The notes under the pieces: model-generated
Database searches by the model: none
The model's input: the letters and a program-made list of their open reading frames with translations, nothing else
What the model was told of the DNA's origin: nothing
NCBI GenBank assembly: GCA_964389375.1
Contig: CAYMDP010000005.1
Location: 1 to 64,000, forward strand
Reading direction: 5' to 3'
Length of the DNA stretch: 64,000 nt
Origin: CAYMDP01 sp964389375
Lineage (GTDB): Bacteria; Bdellovibrionota; Bdellovibrionia; Bdellovibrionales; UBA1609
Shown here: positions 27,017 through 35,775 of the stretch, piece after piece
Position numbering within the stretch: the stretch's first letter is position 1
How the letters are laid out: each line of letters opens with the position of its first letter
Program-made: the position numbers and the translations under genes

Positions 27017-28553
27017 TCTAGGGCGCTTTGTTTTAGAGCGCTTCCTATCTTCAGAAATAGAAAACAAATCCGTTCCAGAGCGTTTGCGATTGGCCTTCGA
27101 ACAGCTCGGCCCAACTTTTGTCAAACTAGGTCAGCTTCTTGCTACTCGTCCGGATTTAATCCCCACAGATTTTGTAGAAGAGTTTAGAAAACTTCAACAT
27201 CAGGTGGCTCCGATTTCGTTTCAAGAAATCGAAAAAGTTTTGACCGGCCATTTTGGTCAAGACCTTGAAGTTGTTTTTGAGTCCTTTGACCAACGCCCCT
27301 TGGCCGCCGCCAGTATTGCACAAGTGCATCGAGCCGTGTTGAGAACCGGCGAGCCTGTTGTTGTCAAAGTTCAGCGCCCTGGGATAGGCCCGATTATTCA
27401 AGAAGACACAGGCGTTCTTTATACCTTGGCGGATTTAATTGAAAAATATGTTCCCGAAGCAAGACCCTATAATCCCGTAGGAATCGTCGACGAGTTTACA
27501 AAAAATTTGGCCCTCGAGACCAATTTTATCGTCGAAGCCAATAATATTCGCCGCTTTGCCGAAAATTTTTCCTCTCAACCAGAAATCAAGATCCCTCATG
27601 TGTATCGTGAATTCACGGGACGAAAAGTTTTGGTTATGGAAGAGCTTCAGGGGATTCCCTTAAGCCAAAGAAACGCTCTCGATCAAGAAGGCATTAATCC
27701 AGAACTTGTTTTAAAGCGCGGATTGAAGGCCTATTTAAAAATGGTTTTCTCTGACGGTCTTTTTCACGGCGATCTTCACGCCGGCAATATGTTTGTCTTA
27801 CCTGATAATCGAATCGGTTTAATAGATTTCGGAATGGTCGGAAGGCTCAATCGAAAAACCCAAAGTGCGATCGCGAATATGCTTTTGGCATTAGCGGAAG
27901 AAGACTACGATCGCCTCGCATACAGTTATATAGATCTTGCGCCCTTTACCGAGCAGTCCGACGTGGATGTCTTTGCAAGACAACTTCGAGATTTAATTGC
28001 TCCGTATTTTGGTCTAACAATGAAGCACATGAATGTCGGTCGCCTCTTGTTGGACTCAACGGGAGTTGCCGCACGCCAAGGGCTGGTCTTGCCAGCGGAT
28101 CTAGTTTTATTCTTCAAGTCCATTGTCACAATTGAAGGCATGGGCCGCATTATCGTGGAAGATTTTGATTTTCTTCAACACTCCCTCCAATTCGCAGACG
28201 AATTGGTAAAGTCGCGTTACGAGCCGCAAAAAATCGCAAAAGATTTGAGTTTCTTAGCCCGAGACATGAATGTCCTATTAAGCGGACTACCAAGGCAAAT
28301 CAGGCAAAGCCTACGAAAATTCAACAGCCCCGAATACGCCTCTAAAATCGAGGTCCGTGGCTCCGAAGATTTTTTGAAAACACTTCGCTCTGGTTTTGCA
28401 CTAATGTTTTTAGGCCTCATCTTAGGCAGCTTAATTTTGGGATCTTCACTTCTTTTGTCCCAAGCTTCAGACCCCCAAAGCTTCTGGCTAGCCATCGGTG
28501 GGCTGGGATTGTCGATAGGCCTAGGGATATTTTCCTATCTCCGTGGCCACTAA
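26913..28553 (+). CDS. ubiB: UbiB/ABC1-family atypical kinase
   Basis: A 546-residue protein of the UbiB/ADCK family, atypical kinases or ATPases that help quinone synthesis at the membrane. Family motifs are all present: the Ala-rich loop PLAAASIAQVHRA, the lysine in VVVKVQRPG, FHGDLHAGNMFVL and LIDFGMVGRL. Two membrane helices end the protein (ALMFLGLILGSLILGSSLLL and a second near the end), as in UbiB. The start is a GTG inside rnr; homologues begin similarly with an ARHGFQSLLERANLG-type segment, which supports the 104-base overlap. A palindromic element follows 15 bases after the stop. Confidence 0.88.
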   Translation: MANGRVSKLKNAGRLKTILGIFARHGFQSLLERANLGRFVLERFLSSEIENKSVPERLRLAFEQLGPTFVKLGQLLATRPDLIPTDFVEEFRKLQHQVAPISFQEIEKVLTGHFGQDLEVVFESFDQRPLAAASIAQVHRAVLRTGEPVVVKVQRPGIGPIIQEDTGVLYTLADLIEKYVPEARPYNPVGIVDEFTKNLALETNFIVEANNIRRFAENFSSQPEIKIPHVYREFTGRKVLVMEELQGIPLSQRNALDQEGINPELVLKRGLKAYLKMVFSDGLFHGDLHAGNMFVLPDNRIGLIDFGMVGRLNRKTQSAIANMLLALAEEDYDRLAYSYIDLAPFTEQSDVDVFARQLRDLIAPYFGLTMKHMNVGRLLLDSTGVAARQGLVLPADLVLFFKSIVTIEGMGRIIVEDFDFLQHSLQFADELVKSRYEPQKIAKDLSFLARDMNVLLSGLPRQIRQSLRKFNSPEYASKIEVRGSEDFLKTLRSGFALMFLGLILGSLILGSSLLLSQASDPQSFWLAIGGLGLSIGLGIFSYLRGH

Positions 28554-28568
28554 CCTAAATAGCCCCAC

Positions 28569-28711
28569 TTTTTAAAGAAATTTATTCGATCCGAGAAGTG
28601 CTCCGCCTCAGCCGTCGAACATTCTCGCTTCTCCTTCGGCTTTGCCGAAGGAGAAGCTGCGAAACTAGTCTTCGGCGGACACTTCTCGGATCGAATAAAT
28701 TTATTTAAAAA
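28569..28711. repeat. Palindromic element copy B (shared core, unique arms)
   Basis: Inverted arms 28569-28600 and 28680-28711 match at 31 of 32 bases. The core reads GTGCTCCGCCTCAGCCGTCG at one side and AACTAGTCTTCGGCGGACAC at the other. Between them a perfect 13-pair hairpin with a TTT loop (28628-28656) replaces the hairpins of other copies by different but paired sequence. It begins 15 bases after the ubiB stop. Confidence 0.9.
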
Positions 28712-28855
28712 GATACATGGGCAGACAAATTTTTTTGATTCAAAGAAGCGGCGCTTCTTCGTAGCGAAGAAACGTCGCGGCAAGATATTTTCTGTTTGAG
28801 AGTCGTCAGTCTCGAAACTCTGGATCCACTAAGGACCTATGTTAGACTTTACGGG

Positions 28856-29329
28856 ATGAAGATATTATTTGTTTGCCTTGGAAATATTTGTCGAAGTCCT
28901 GCCGCTGAGGGGGTTTTTCTTTCGCTTCTAGAAAAAGAAGGTGTGTCTAAAAACTTTGTTGTCGATTCGGCTGGAACTTCTGCCCATCATGCAGGGGAGC
29001 CTGCAGATGCTCGTATGAGAAAGCATGCTTTGAAGCGGGGAATTGAGCTTCGCAGCATCTCTAGGCAATTCAATCCAGACGAAGATTTTGAGAGATTTGA
29101 TTTGATCCTTGCGATGGACGAAATTAACGCTCAAGACATGATGGACGAGGCGCCAGACGCACAGGCTAAAGCCAAAATTAAGACGATGGTGTCTTACTGC
29201 AAAAAACATAAAGTTCCTCGGGTCCCAGATCCCTATTACGGGGGGCCAGAGGGGTTCGAAACGGTTTTGGATATACTAGAAGACGCTTGCTGGGAATTAC
29301 TCGCCGAAATCAAGAAAAAGTCTTACTGA
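28856..29329 (+). CDS. Low-molecular-weight protein tyrosine phosphatase
   Basis: About 157 residues. The P-loop FVCLGNICRSP gives the catalytic Cys-x5-Arg at the N-terminus and VPDPYYGGPEGF supplies the DPYY general-acid loop, so both halves of the active site are intact. Members dephosphorylate tyrosine kinases or other low-molecular-weight substrates. The ATG at 28856 is chosen because homologues start MKILFVC; the upstream 20 codons are open by chance. It overlaps the convergent DUF1592 gene by 7 bases. Confidence 0.92.
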   Translation: MKILFVCLGNICRSPAAEGVFLSLLEKEGVSKNFVVDSAGTSAHHAGEPADARMRKHALKRGIELRSISRQFNPDEDFERFDLILAMDEINAQDMMDEAPDAQAKAKIKTMVSYCKKHKVPRVPDPYYGGPEGFETVLDILEDACWELLAEIKKKSY

Positions 29330-31461
29330 GTTTTTCGAAGTCTCATTTCGAGATCTATCGCTGTTGCGCGAAGCATTTCGAGGAGTGCACTTTCGTCATT
29401 TAGGTTGGTGTAGATCTTATCCAAGCGGCAAGCGTCGTCTGAGCGGCTAACACTTCGGTTTAAAGAAAAGGCCATTATCTTTTCAGAAAAACAAGCTCTG
29501 GTGGTCTCCTGTTGAGAAACGAGCTGACTCAACTCTATGGCGCCGTTTGCTCGAGCCCCTGGGCCTAAAATCGCACTTAAGTCCACTTGTGAATCGATAG
29601 GCACATAGGTTTGTATCGCATTTTGAGTTAGGCTGACGATTGGTTCTTGAGTCATGTGCATTCCGAAAGCATTGAAATTTGAAAGGCCAAAACCAAGCGG
29701 ATTAATTTGGTTATGACAAGAGACGCAAGACGCACCCGAAGTCTTAATGTCAACTTTATCTCGCATAGAAAGCACATGAGGAACTTCTGTCCCATTGAAA
29801 ACATCAAGGGCGTTGGCCGGAGCGGATCCCGAGAGATCTAAACACAAAACGTCTTTTCTTAAATGAACGGCTCTTAGAATTGGGCTGGTAATTTCACTTC
29901 CTGAAACCAGCATCGCTGCGCGTGTTAATATCCCGCCCCGCTCTTGGCTTGCTGGAAAACGCACAGCATTGGACTCAGTCAGATTTTGAAAACTCGGGGA
30001 AGGTGTGGCTTGAGCGTAGATGCTCATAAGGTTTGAGCCTCTGGCTAAAGAGATATTGGAGGTAAATAGATCATTAAAGGTTCCACCGGAGGTCAAGGTG
30101 AAAGATCCAAACTCTTCCACCTCTTGAATCATCTCGGATCTTAAACTGTCGTTAAAACTAATGCCCGGAGCAAGTAGACCAAATCTTTCGTTTGGATTGA
30201 ATCGTGGAGTTCGAGAGAGCTTTAGCCAATCATGCATATACTCTCTCATCGCATCATCGACTTTAGCTCGCTGAGAAAGAACATAGTTGAGGGTATTTAG
30301 ATAGGCGGTTTCGGTCGAAAAATCTTCGCTTTGCGCTCTTCTCCAGAGTTCGTTATCGGGCATCGTATTCCATAAGCGATAGCTTAAGCGACTGACAAAG
30401 GCGTGAGGGGATAAGACGTAGGTATTTGCGGCCAGTTGCTGACTGGTCAAAAGATCCTGGTCTTCGATTTGAAATATAAAGTGGGGCGCCATCAACACTC
30501 TAAATACCAAGCGGTTTACCGCCTCTTGAGTGGTTACAGAATTAAATTCTGCAGAGTAAGTGGCTAGCTCATCTATGACTTCGCCAGTGTTTGTGGTGAG
30601 GTTGTGTTGTGGCTCGCGAATGGGGCGCCTGAAGGCTCGGCCGGCGAAGTTGCGGATCAGTTGACCTCTGCAGGCTGCGGACAAGCTAGAGACATTAATG
30701 CTGCTACATGTGCCCGGATTTAGATTAATAAACTGAGTGACGAAATTATTAAGGTGCTGGCCCGAGATAGTTGTAGCAATTCTGTCGGCCACTTCGAAAT
30801 GAGCGGTCGCATGGTCTCCAACAAAAGTGTTATTTTCCCTGCGAAAGCTTTGTCCCGTATCAGCTGGAAAGTTTGTTGCAGCCATCGCACTATCAACCAT
30901 GGAAACCGCAGTATTTCTGGCGATGGAAAGGCTTAAAAGATCTTTTAAGGTGTTTGAGTACTGCCGCACACTTAGGCGTTTGGCGTGATTCGATCGCAAC
31001 TTTTCGTTGTCGAACTGGTCAATGTCGCAGCGAAATGGAGATTGTCCCGAGGGCATGTCACCAATCCAACTGTAAATCGCTTGGTAGTCCGAGTCCGGAA
31101 TCGGACCCCGGCCTGTGGGCATATTATTCGCGACAGCACCAGCCTCATTGTAATTACTAAGTCGATAGATCAGCTTAGACCTTCGGGGCTGGCCCGGAAC
31201 GATAAGTCCCGCGCTGATAAATTGTTCTGCCGTATCAAATTCAAAGGAGATCGCGCTGCCTCCCGCTCTGTGGCAGGACATACAGTCCCGAGCAAGAATG
31301 GCCTTTGTGCTTTCAAAGAGTCGGTCACTGATGCCGGCCGATGAACTTTCTTGGGTTTGCATCTTCATCACGTCAAATTTAGAGCAAGCGTTCATTGAGG
31401 AAACCAACATTCCCAAGGGAAAAACAATGATTATGAAAAGTTTCACTTTAGAACTCATCAT
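29323..31461 (-). CDS. DUF1592/DUF1588 cytochrome-like lipoprotein
   Basis: A 712-residue lipoprotein (SMNAC, lipid Cys26) of the planctomycete-type cytochrome group. A first haem-binding CMSCH motif lies at residues 60-64. The middle carries DUF1587/1592-like sequence (for example LSVRQYSNTLKDLL, AFVSRLSYRLWNTMPDNELW and QERGGILTRAAML). The second CVSCHNQINPLGFGLSNFNAFG-type segment near 580 marks DUF1588. Both CxxCH sites suggest covalent haem. It is downstream of, and overlaps by 4 bases, the DUF1552 gene, as in many relatives. The function of the pair is not established; an exported redox enzyme is plausible. Confidence 0.88.
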   Translation of the reverse strand: MMSSKVKLFIIIVFPLGMLVSSMNACSKFDVMKMQTQESSSAGISDRLFESTKAILARDCMSCHRAGGSAISFEFDTAEQFISAGLIVPGQPRRSKLIYRLSNYNEAGAVANNMPTGRGPIPDSDYQAIYSWIGDMPSGQSPFRCDIDQFDNEKLRSNHAKRLSVRQYSNTLKDLLSLSIARNTAVSMVDSAMAATNFPADTGQSFRRENNTFVGDHATAHFEVADRIATTISGQHLNNFVTQFINLNPGTCSSINVSSLSAACRGQLIRNFAGRAFRRPIREPQHNLTTNTGEVIDELATYSAEFNSVTTQEAVNRLVFRVLMAPHFIFQIEDQDLLTSQQLAANTYVLSPHAFVSRLSYRLWNTMPDNELWRRAQSEDFSTETAYLNTLNYVLSQRAKVDDAMREYMHDWLKLSRTPRFNPNERFGLLAPGISFNDSLRSEMIQEVEEFGSFTLTSGGTFNDLFTSNISLARGSNLMSIYAQATPSPSFQNLTESNAVRFPASQERGGILTRAAMLVSGSEITSPILRAVHLRKDVLCLDLSGSAPANALDVFNGTEVPHVLSMRDKVDIKTSGASCVSCHNQINPLGFGLSNFNAFGMHMTQEPIVSLTQNAIQTYVPIDSQVDLSAILGPGARANGAIELSQLVSQQETTRACFSEKIMAFSLNRSVSRSDDACRLDKIYTNLNDESALLEMLRATAIDLEMRLRKTQ

Positions 31462-33149
31462 GCGGCATTGGATCCTGGCATGGGGAGAGGGTCTTTATAG
31501 TGATGGTAGTTTGTTCGTGCATACTCCTGAGAGTACATCTGCTGATTGGTATAGTACCAAACGCCACTCGTTGAAGCACCGATATGGCCGTAGCCTCCGA
31601 CTCGGGCGACTCCATTATTATGTGCGCCCAGCAAACCATCCATTCGGTTCTGAAAGAATAGATTGATTTCGGGATCCTCATATTCATTTGGGTTTAATCC
31701 GAGGGCACGAAGGATGGTGGTTAGCGAGCGATTGTAATGGGCTCCATGGTAGCAGTGTCCAAATCGGGGATTAGATGGATCCGGTTCAAAGTTGTCGCCC
31801 TGATTGACGTGAGGACCAAGCTCTCTGCGGGAATAGTCAATGAGGTGACCCGTTGTGATCGCCCCATTCGCACTTCCGATTAGCAAACAGGGCTTATTCA
31901 TATCTGAATGGACTGTTGAGCATTCTAAAGTCAGGTGGACCAATGAATTATCAAGGGCACTTCGCCCGTTGGCTTCTATGACTTGATCTAGACCGGAAAC
32001 AAGAGGAACTAAGAAACCATCGATAAAAAGGCGCCAAATTTCTCCCATATAAGCATGATTTATTTTGTTTCCGTTTGATGCCACTTGCGCCCAAGGTTGA
32101 TGGCTGTGGCCTTGGTGAAAATCTTCGGTGTTATGGCGATCAAAATAATGGTCGAGCATGCCCGTGTGAAAATCAAAGACTCGGTGCAGATCACAAGAGG
32201 CCGCAGCTACAAATATTTTTGCAAATAGGTCGTAGGCATAGGCGTGTTGTTCGGGATTGTATTGATGGCCAAAAGAGACGCCATCGTTTCGAGTTCTGTT
32301 TCCGTCAATGCTAGAGTAACTGCAGCCCGTCGTTGTCTGATTGGACCCAAGGCGACTTTGAATATCTGAGAAGCGGTCCAGAGCATTATCCAAAACCTGA
32401 GCGTCTTCGCTACTGATATGCCGGCCTCTTCGAATTCTTTGATAGTCTTCAAGGACTCTAGATAGGGCATCCCGTCTGGGGTGGGCTTGGCTTGAGCCAC
32501 CCGATTCTGGAATGGGCACGCCCCCTCGGGTAAAGAGTTGGTCAAAAAGCTGGTGGGGTTTCGGCCATCTTCCGCTGGCACGCTGGACGGTTCCGTTTTG
32601 ATCTCTAAGAAATGACCAGGCCTCTCCAAGAATCAGTGGGTCATTGGAGTGCGGGGTAAATCTTCTATTGGCCGCAAGAACTTGATCTATTGTAGGGAGT
32701 CTTTTGAGTGCAGTGACGGTCGTGTCGTGTCCATCGGTCGCAGCAATATTTCCAAGCATGTGTCCCTGACCGTGACCAATCCGGGTATGAAGATTGAGGC
32801 CGCGAAAGAGATTCATCTTATTCACAAAAGGGTTCAGCCGATTTCCAAAAATCGGCGAAAGCATGGAGTTCGTCTGCGGAAGAAAAGTGTTCAATCTTTG
32901 ATAGCGATAGCTTAAATCAGTACCGGAGGACCCAACCAGAGGAAGTTCGTTTAAAGTTGGAAACCAGTTTTGATGGTGCCCATAGTCGTAGTTTCCGACC
33001 ATGCTAAAGTATCTCTTAATTACAGCAGGGCTTTGGCCCCAAGCTTCGCGAGGTAACAGAGAGGGAAGTAGCGGAATGGCTAGTGTAAAACCACCCATTC
33101 CCTTTAAAAACATACGACGCGGATAAGTCTGCTTTTTGTATTTACCCAT
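31458..33149 (-). CDS. DUF1552 Tat-exported protein
   Basis: The 563-residue protein begins with a twin-arginine signal, PRRMFLKGMGGFTLAIPLLP, so it is exported folded, often with a cofactor. The body matches DUF1552: SMLSPIFGNRLNPFVNKMNL, LFAKIFVAAASCDLHRVFDF, and His-rich HQGHSHQPWAQVA. These His clusters could bind metal. It is the first gene of the DUF1552-DUF1592 operon. Its Tat signal and haem-containing partner point to an exported redox complex; this is inference. Confidence 0.88.
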   Translation of the reverse strand: MGKYKKQTYPRRMFLKGMGGFTLAIPLLPSLLPREAWGQSPAVIKRYFSMVGNYDYGHHQNWFPTLNELPLVGSSGTDLSYRYQRLNTFLPQTNSMLSPIFGNRLNPFVNKMNLFRGLNLHTRIGHGQGHMLGNIAATDGHDTTVTALKRLPTIDQVLAANRRFTPHSNDPLILGEAWSFLRDQNGTVQRASGRWPKPHQLFDQLFTRGGVPIPESGGSSQAHPRRDALSRVLEDYQRIRRGRHISSEDAQVLDNALDRFSDIQSRLGSNQTTTGCSYSSIDGNRTRNDGVSFGHQYNPEQHAYAYDLFAKIFVAAASCDLHRVFDFHTGMLDHYFDRHNTEDFHQGHSHQPWAQVASNGNKINHAYMGEIWRLFIDGFLVPLVSGLDQVIEANGRSALDNSLVHLTLECSTVHSDMNKPCLLIGSANGAITTGHLIDYSRRELGPHVNQGDNFEPDPSNPRFGHCYHGAHYNRSLTTILRALGLNPNEYEDPEINLFFQNRMDGLLGAHNNGVARVGGYGHIGASTSGVWYYTNQQMYSQEYARTNYHHYKDPLPMPGSNAA

Positions 33150-33287
33150 AGGTCTATCTTATCGTCGCGAATCGGACTTCGCTTTATCAAAAGACACATT
33201 GAATCGTTTTGAGACAGCTCTCCCTAAACTAAATTCTATGAGCTAAGAAAGTGAAGAAATTTTAGACAGTCTGGGTGAATGAAAGCT

Positions 33288-33368
33288 TTAAAAATAAAGG
33301 CCGAGACCCATAACAAAAGCAGTCAATGCAGAGCCAGCAAGTGGAAGAATCCATTCGTTTAAAAACAT
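33288..33368 (-). CDS. Small membrane peptide, 26 residues
   Basis: An ORF of 26 codons plus stop, lying alone between the DUF1552 promoter region and the flagellin terminator. A strong ribosome site GGAGG lies 5 bases before the ATG. The peptide starts MFLNEWILPLAGS and ends GLGLYF, with one continuous hydrophobic stretch able to span the membrane. The rest of the 33150-33448 gap holds no other gene. I do not recognise the peptide. The strong ribosome site and helix character are the only support. Confidence 0.55.
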   Translation of the reverse strand: MFLNEWILPLAGSALTAFVMGLGLYF

Positions 33369-33402
33369 TTTTGCCTCCGTGCAAAATCCTATTTTAAAAT
33401 TT

Positions 33403-33425
33403 CCCAGCCCCTTAAGAGGGCTGGG
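33403..33425 (-). terminator. Terminator after the first flagellin gene
   Basis: Stem CCCAGCCC/GGGCTGGG (8 pairs) with a 7-base loop lies 24 bases after the flagellin stop. In the minus direction it is followed by AAATTTTAAAAT, a T-rich tail, consistent with intrinsic termination. Confidence 0.75.
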
Positions 33426-33448
33426 AGTCCAGTTCACTGCTATTAGAT

Positions 33449-34282
33449 TTAGCCTAAAAGTTTTAAGGCCATTTGTTGCATCGAGTTTGTCTGACCTAAA
33501 ATCGAAACCGCAGCTTGCTTTAGAATCGTGTTTCGTGTCAGCTCCGCTGTTTCTTCTGCGATATCCGCATCACGGATTCGAGAGTTTGCAGCAGATAAGT
33601 TCTCGTGTGCAATTGCCAAGTTATTAATTGTCGATGTCAGTCTATTTTGCATGGCTCCGAAGTTCGCTCGCATCGCGTTTACAGAGATCATCGCATTGTC
33701 CACAACATCTAAACTTAACTGGGCTTGCTCTTTCGTCGCTAAAGATTCAGCGACTAGACCAAGTGACTCAAGAGTTGAGTTGGCCGCCGAAGAGTTAAAA
33801 GATATTCGATCTTTAAAGTTGTCGTTTTGAACTCCAACTTGAATATCCATCACTCCGCCGGTTCCGTTCAGAAGATCTCGACCGTTAAAAGTCGTGACTT
33901 CTGCAACCCTCTGAATTTCAGACTTTAGCTGTTGATATTCAACGTCAGTAAACTTTCGTTCAATATCTCCGACCGTGTCTGAAGCCGCTTGGATCGCGAG
34001 CTCTCTCAAACGAATCAACATTGCTGAGATTTCGTTCAAACCACCTTCTGCAACTTGAACGAGGGAAATACCGTCGTTCGCGTTTCGGCTAGCTTGTTTT
34101 AAGCCTCGGATCTGTCCTTTCAGGTTTTCGCTGATGGCCAGACCTGCGGCATCATCTGCCGCTTGGTTGATTCTAAAACCGGAACTCAATCGGGCGAGCG
34201 ATGTATCCAAAGCTCGATTTGTTGAGAACAGATTTTTTTGGGCGTTGAGAGATGCAACGTTCGTTGCTATTCTTAATCCCAT
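33449..34282 (-). CDS. fliC: Flagellin, paralogue 1
   Basis: About 277 residues with both conserved flagellin ends: LRIATNVASLNAQKNL and RLSSGFRINQAADDAAGLAI at the N-terminus, and AANSRIRDADIAEETAELTR to QQMALKLLG at the C-terminus. The variable middle is very short, so the filament would have little surface domain. The start at 34282 has AAGGAGG upstream; the ORF upstream of it is not conserved flagellin. The C-terminus ends MALKLLG, slightly different from its neighbour. It lies downstream of paralogue 2 with 448 bases between, so it likely has its own promoter. Confidence 0.95.
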   Translation of the reverse strand: MGLRIATNVASLNAQKNLFSTNRALDTSLARLSSGFRINQAADDAAGLAISENLKGQIRGLKQASRNANDGISLVQVAEGGLNEISAMLIRLRELAIQAASDTVGDIERKFTDVEYQQLKSEIQRVAEVTTFNGRDLLNGTGGVMDIQVGVQNDNFKDRISFNSSAANSTLESLGLVAESLATKEQAQLSLDVVDNAMISVNAMRANFGAMQNRLTSTINNLAIAHENLSAANSRIRDADIAEETAELTRNTILKQAAVSILGQTNSMQQMALKLLG

Positions 34283-34571
34283 ACTTATCCTCCTTGCATT
34301 TTCCGTCCTCCTTGACTGTTGCCATCCATTGGCTACGAGCACATTCTGTGCCGCGGTTATTATTATGGACATACGATTTGCTACAACAGCAAAGCCTATG
34401 TCAGGCTCTCCTTCTGAAACTCAGAGCGAAGTCACCCAATAACGAATCGGTATTTTTCGAAGATTTTTTGAGTCCAGTTTTTTGTTATTTTTGTGGCGTA
34501 GATTTTTTGAGAGAAAGAAGAAATTAAAAACTTCCCGTTAAGATTCGGGATTCATGTTTACCTTTAAGGAA

Positions 34572-34738
34572 TTTGGGCTTCGTCTTTTCAGACGAGCCCA
34601 AAAACTTCGCAGGAAACAAGTTATCATTCAGTACCGTCCGAGTTCGCCTCGGGTTCAGAAGGACAATCCTTGTCCTTCTGGTGAGCTAAAGTTCTATGAA
34701 CCAGGCTCGGTTAGTCGGAAGTGATTCCGATTAACCGA
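34572..34738 (-). other. Hairpin cluster between the flagellin genes
   Basis: Three hairpins follow the stop of flagellin 2. 34707-34738 (stem of 14 with one mismatch) overlaps the stop codon itself. 34659-34681 pairs AGAAGGACAA with TTGTCCTTCT. 34572-34602 pairs TTTGGGCT and CGTCT with their complements around a TTTC loop. None has a strong T-run. Together they may terminate or stabilise the flagellin 2 mRNA. The remaining bases to 34282 should hold the flagellin 1 promoter; none was clear. Confidence 0.55.
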
Positions 34739-35576
34739 AGGTCTTGTTCAAGAGCGAGAGAGCCGTTTGAGCCGTCTGGTTCGCTTGTGCGAGCACAGAA
34801 GTTCCTGCGTTCAACAAGATATTATTCTTGGTGAGCTCAGCGGTCTCTTCAGCAACATCAACATCTCGAATACGACTATTTGCAGCCGACATATTTTCAA
34901 CCGACACCGCTAAGTTGCTGATGGTCGATTGTAAACGGTTTTGGATTGCTCCAAAGTCCGCTCTCATCGCGGAAACACTTACAATCGATGAATCGATCGC
35001 AGAAAGTGCGTTTTGAGCAGAGGCTTTATCAGCCACACTGGTCAAATTCACTCCCAATGCCGCAGCATTGGCATCTGCTTTTGATGCATCAAAAGAAAGT
35101 CTGTCAATATTTGGATCGTTTCGAGTTCCAACTTGGAAATCGAGGATAGATCCGGTTCCGCTAAGGAGTTGAGTTCCGTTGAACTCAGTTCCGTCGGCAA
35201 TTCGATCAATCTCAGACACAAGCTGATCATATTCCACGTTTAGGAATTGTCTTTCTACAGGCCCGATCGTATCTGAAGCGGCTTGTACGGACAATTCTCT
35301 AAGGCGGATCAGAATCGAGCTGATCTCGTTTAGCGCTCCTTCTGCCACTTGGACAAGGGAGACCCCATCCTGAGCATTTCTCGAAGCTTGCTTTAAGCCT
35401 CGAATTTGAGCTTTTAAGTTTTCGGATATCGCGAGACCGGCGGCATCGTCGCCCGCGCGATTGATACGGAAGCCCGAAGACAACCGTTCTAATGATTTAT
35501 CCAATCCTAACTTCGTGCCCATCAGATTTCTCTGGGCATTCAACGAAGCCGTATTGGTGTTAATTCTCAAACCCAT
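34731..35576 (-). CDS. fliC: Flagellin, paralogue 2
   Basis: 281 residues, also with both flagellin ends: LRINTNTASLNAQRNLMG and RLSSGFRINRAGDDAAGLAI first, AANSRIRDVDVAEETAELTK last. It is clearly a paralogue of its neighbour, with the same short middle and different terminal residues. GGAGGAGG lies before the ATG. Several flagellins with distinct roles are normal in Bdellovibrio-like filaments. A structured leader lies upstream. Confidence 0.96.
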   Translation of the reverse strand: MGLRINTNTASLNAQRNLMGTKLGLDKSLERLSSGFRINRAGDDAAGLAISENLKAQIRGLKQASRNAQDGVSLVQVAEGALNEISSILIRLRELSVQAASDTIGPVERQFLNVEYDQLVSEIDRIADGTEFNGTQLLSGTGSILDFQVGTRNDPNIDRLSFDASKADANAAALGVNLTSVADKASAQNALSAIDSSIVSVSAMRADFGAIQNRLQSTISNLAVSVENMSAANSRIRDVDVAEETAELTKNNILLNAGTSVLAQANQTAQTALSLLNKTFG

Positions 35577-35602
35577 TTTTCCTCCTCCTTGAAGAACTTG
35601 TC

Positions 35603-35689
35603 AGGCATCGATCCGTGATGCCTCCTGGAACAACTCCAGGGGGTTACTCTTCTGTCATAGCTCTCTTCGGCGTCTCATTCTGAGTCTTA
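35603..35689 (-). promoter_or_regulatory. Flagellin 2 leader: two hairpins and a weak sigma-28-like promoter
   Basis: Two neighbouring hairpins lie 27-64 bases before the flagellin ATG: AGGCATC/GATGCCT (35603-35623) and CCTGGA/TCCAGG (35624-35640). Upstream, the minus strand has TAAGACTC, 10 bases, then GCCGAAGA (35664-35689). This resembles the flagellar sigma-28 consensus, with a good -10 and a poor -35. The promoter call is tentative. Confidence 0.35.
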
Positions 35690-35775
35690 ATGGCAATGTC
35701 TCAAAATTAGACTAAAGCCCTTGGTTTTTTTAAAAGAAGTCCCGTTTCAGAGTTTTTGGGACTAGCATCTTAAGA

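Noticed and set aside
33449..35576. The two flagellins as a recent tandem duplication or phase-variation cassette
   Set aside because: They differ widely at the protein level, and no inverted repeats or recombinase are present.
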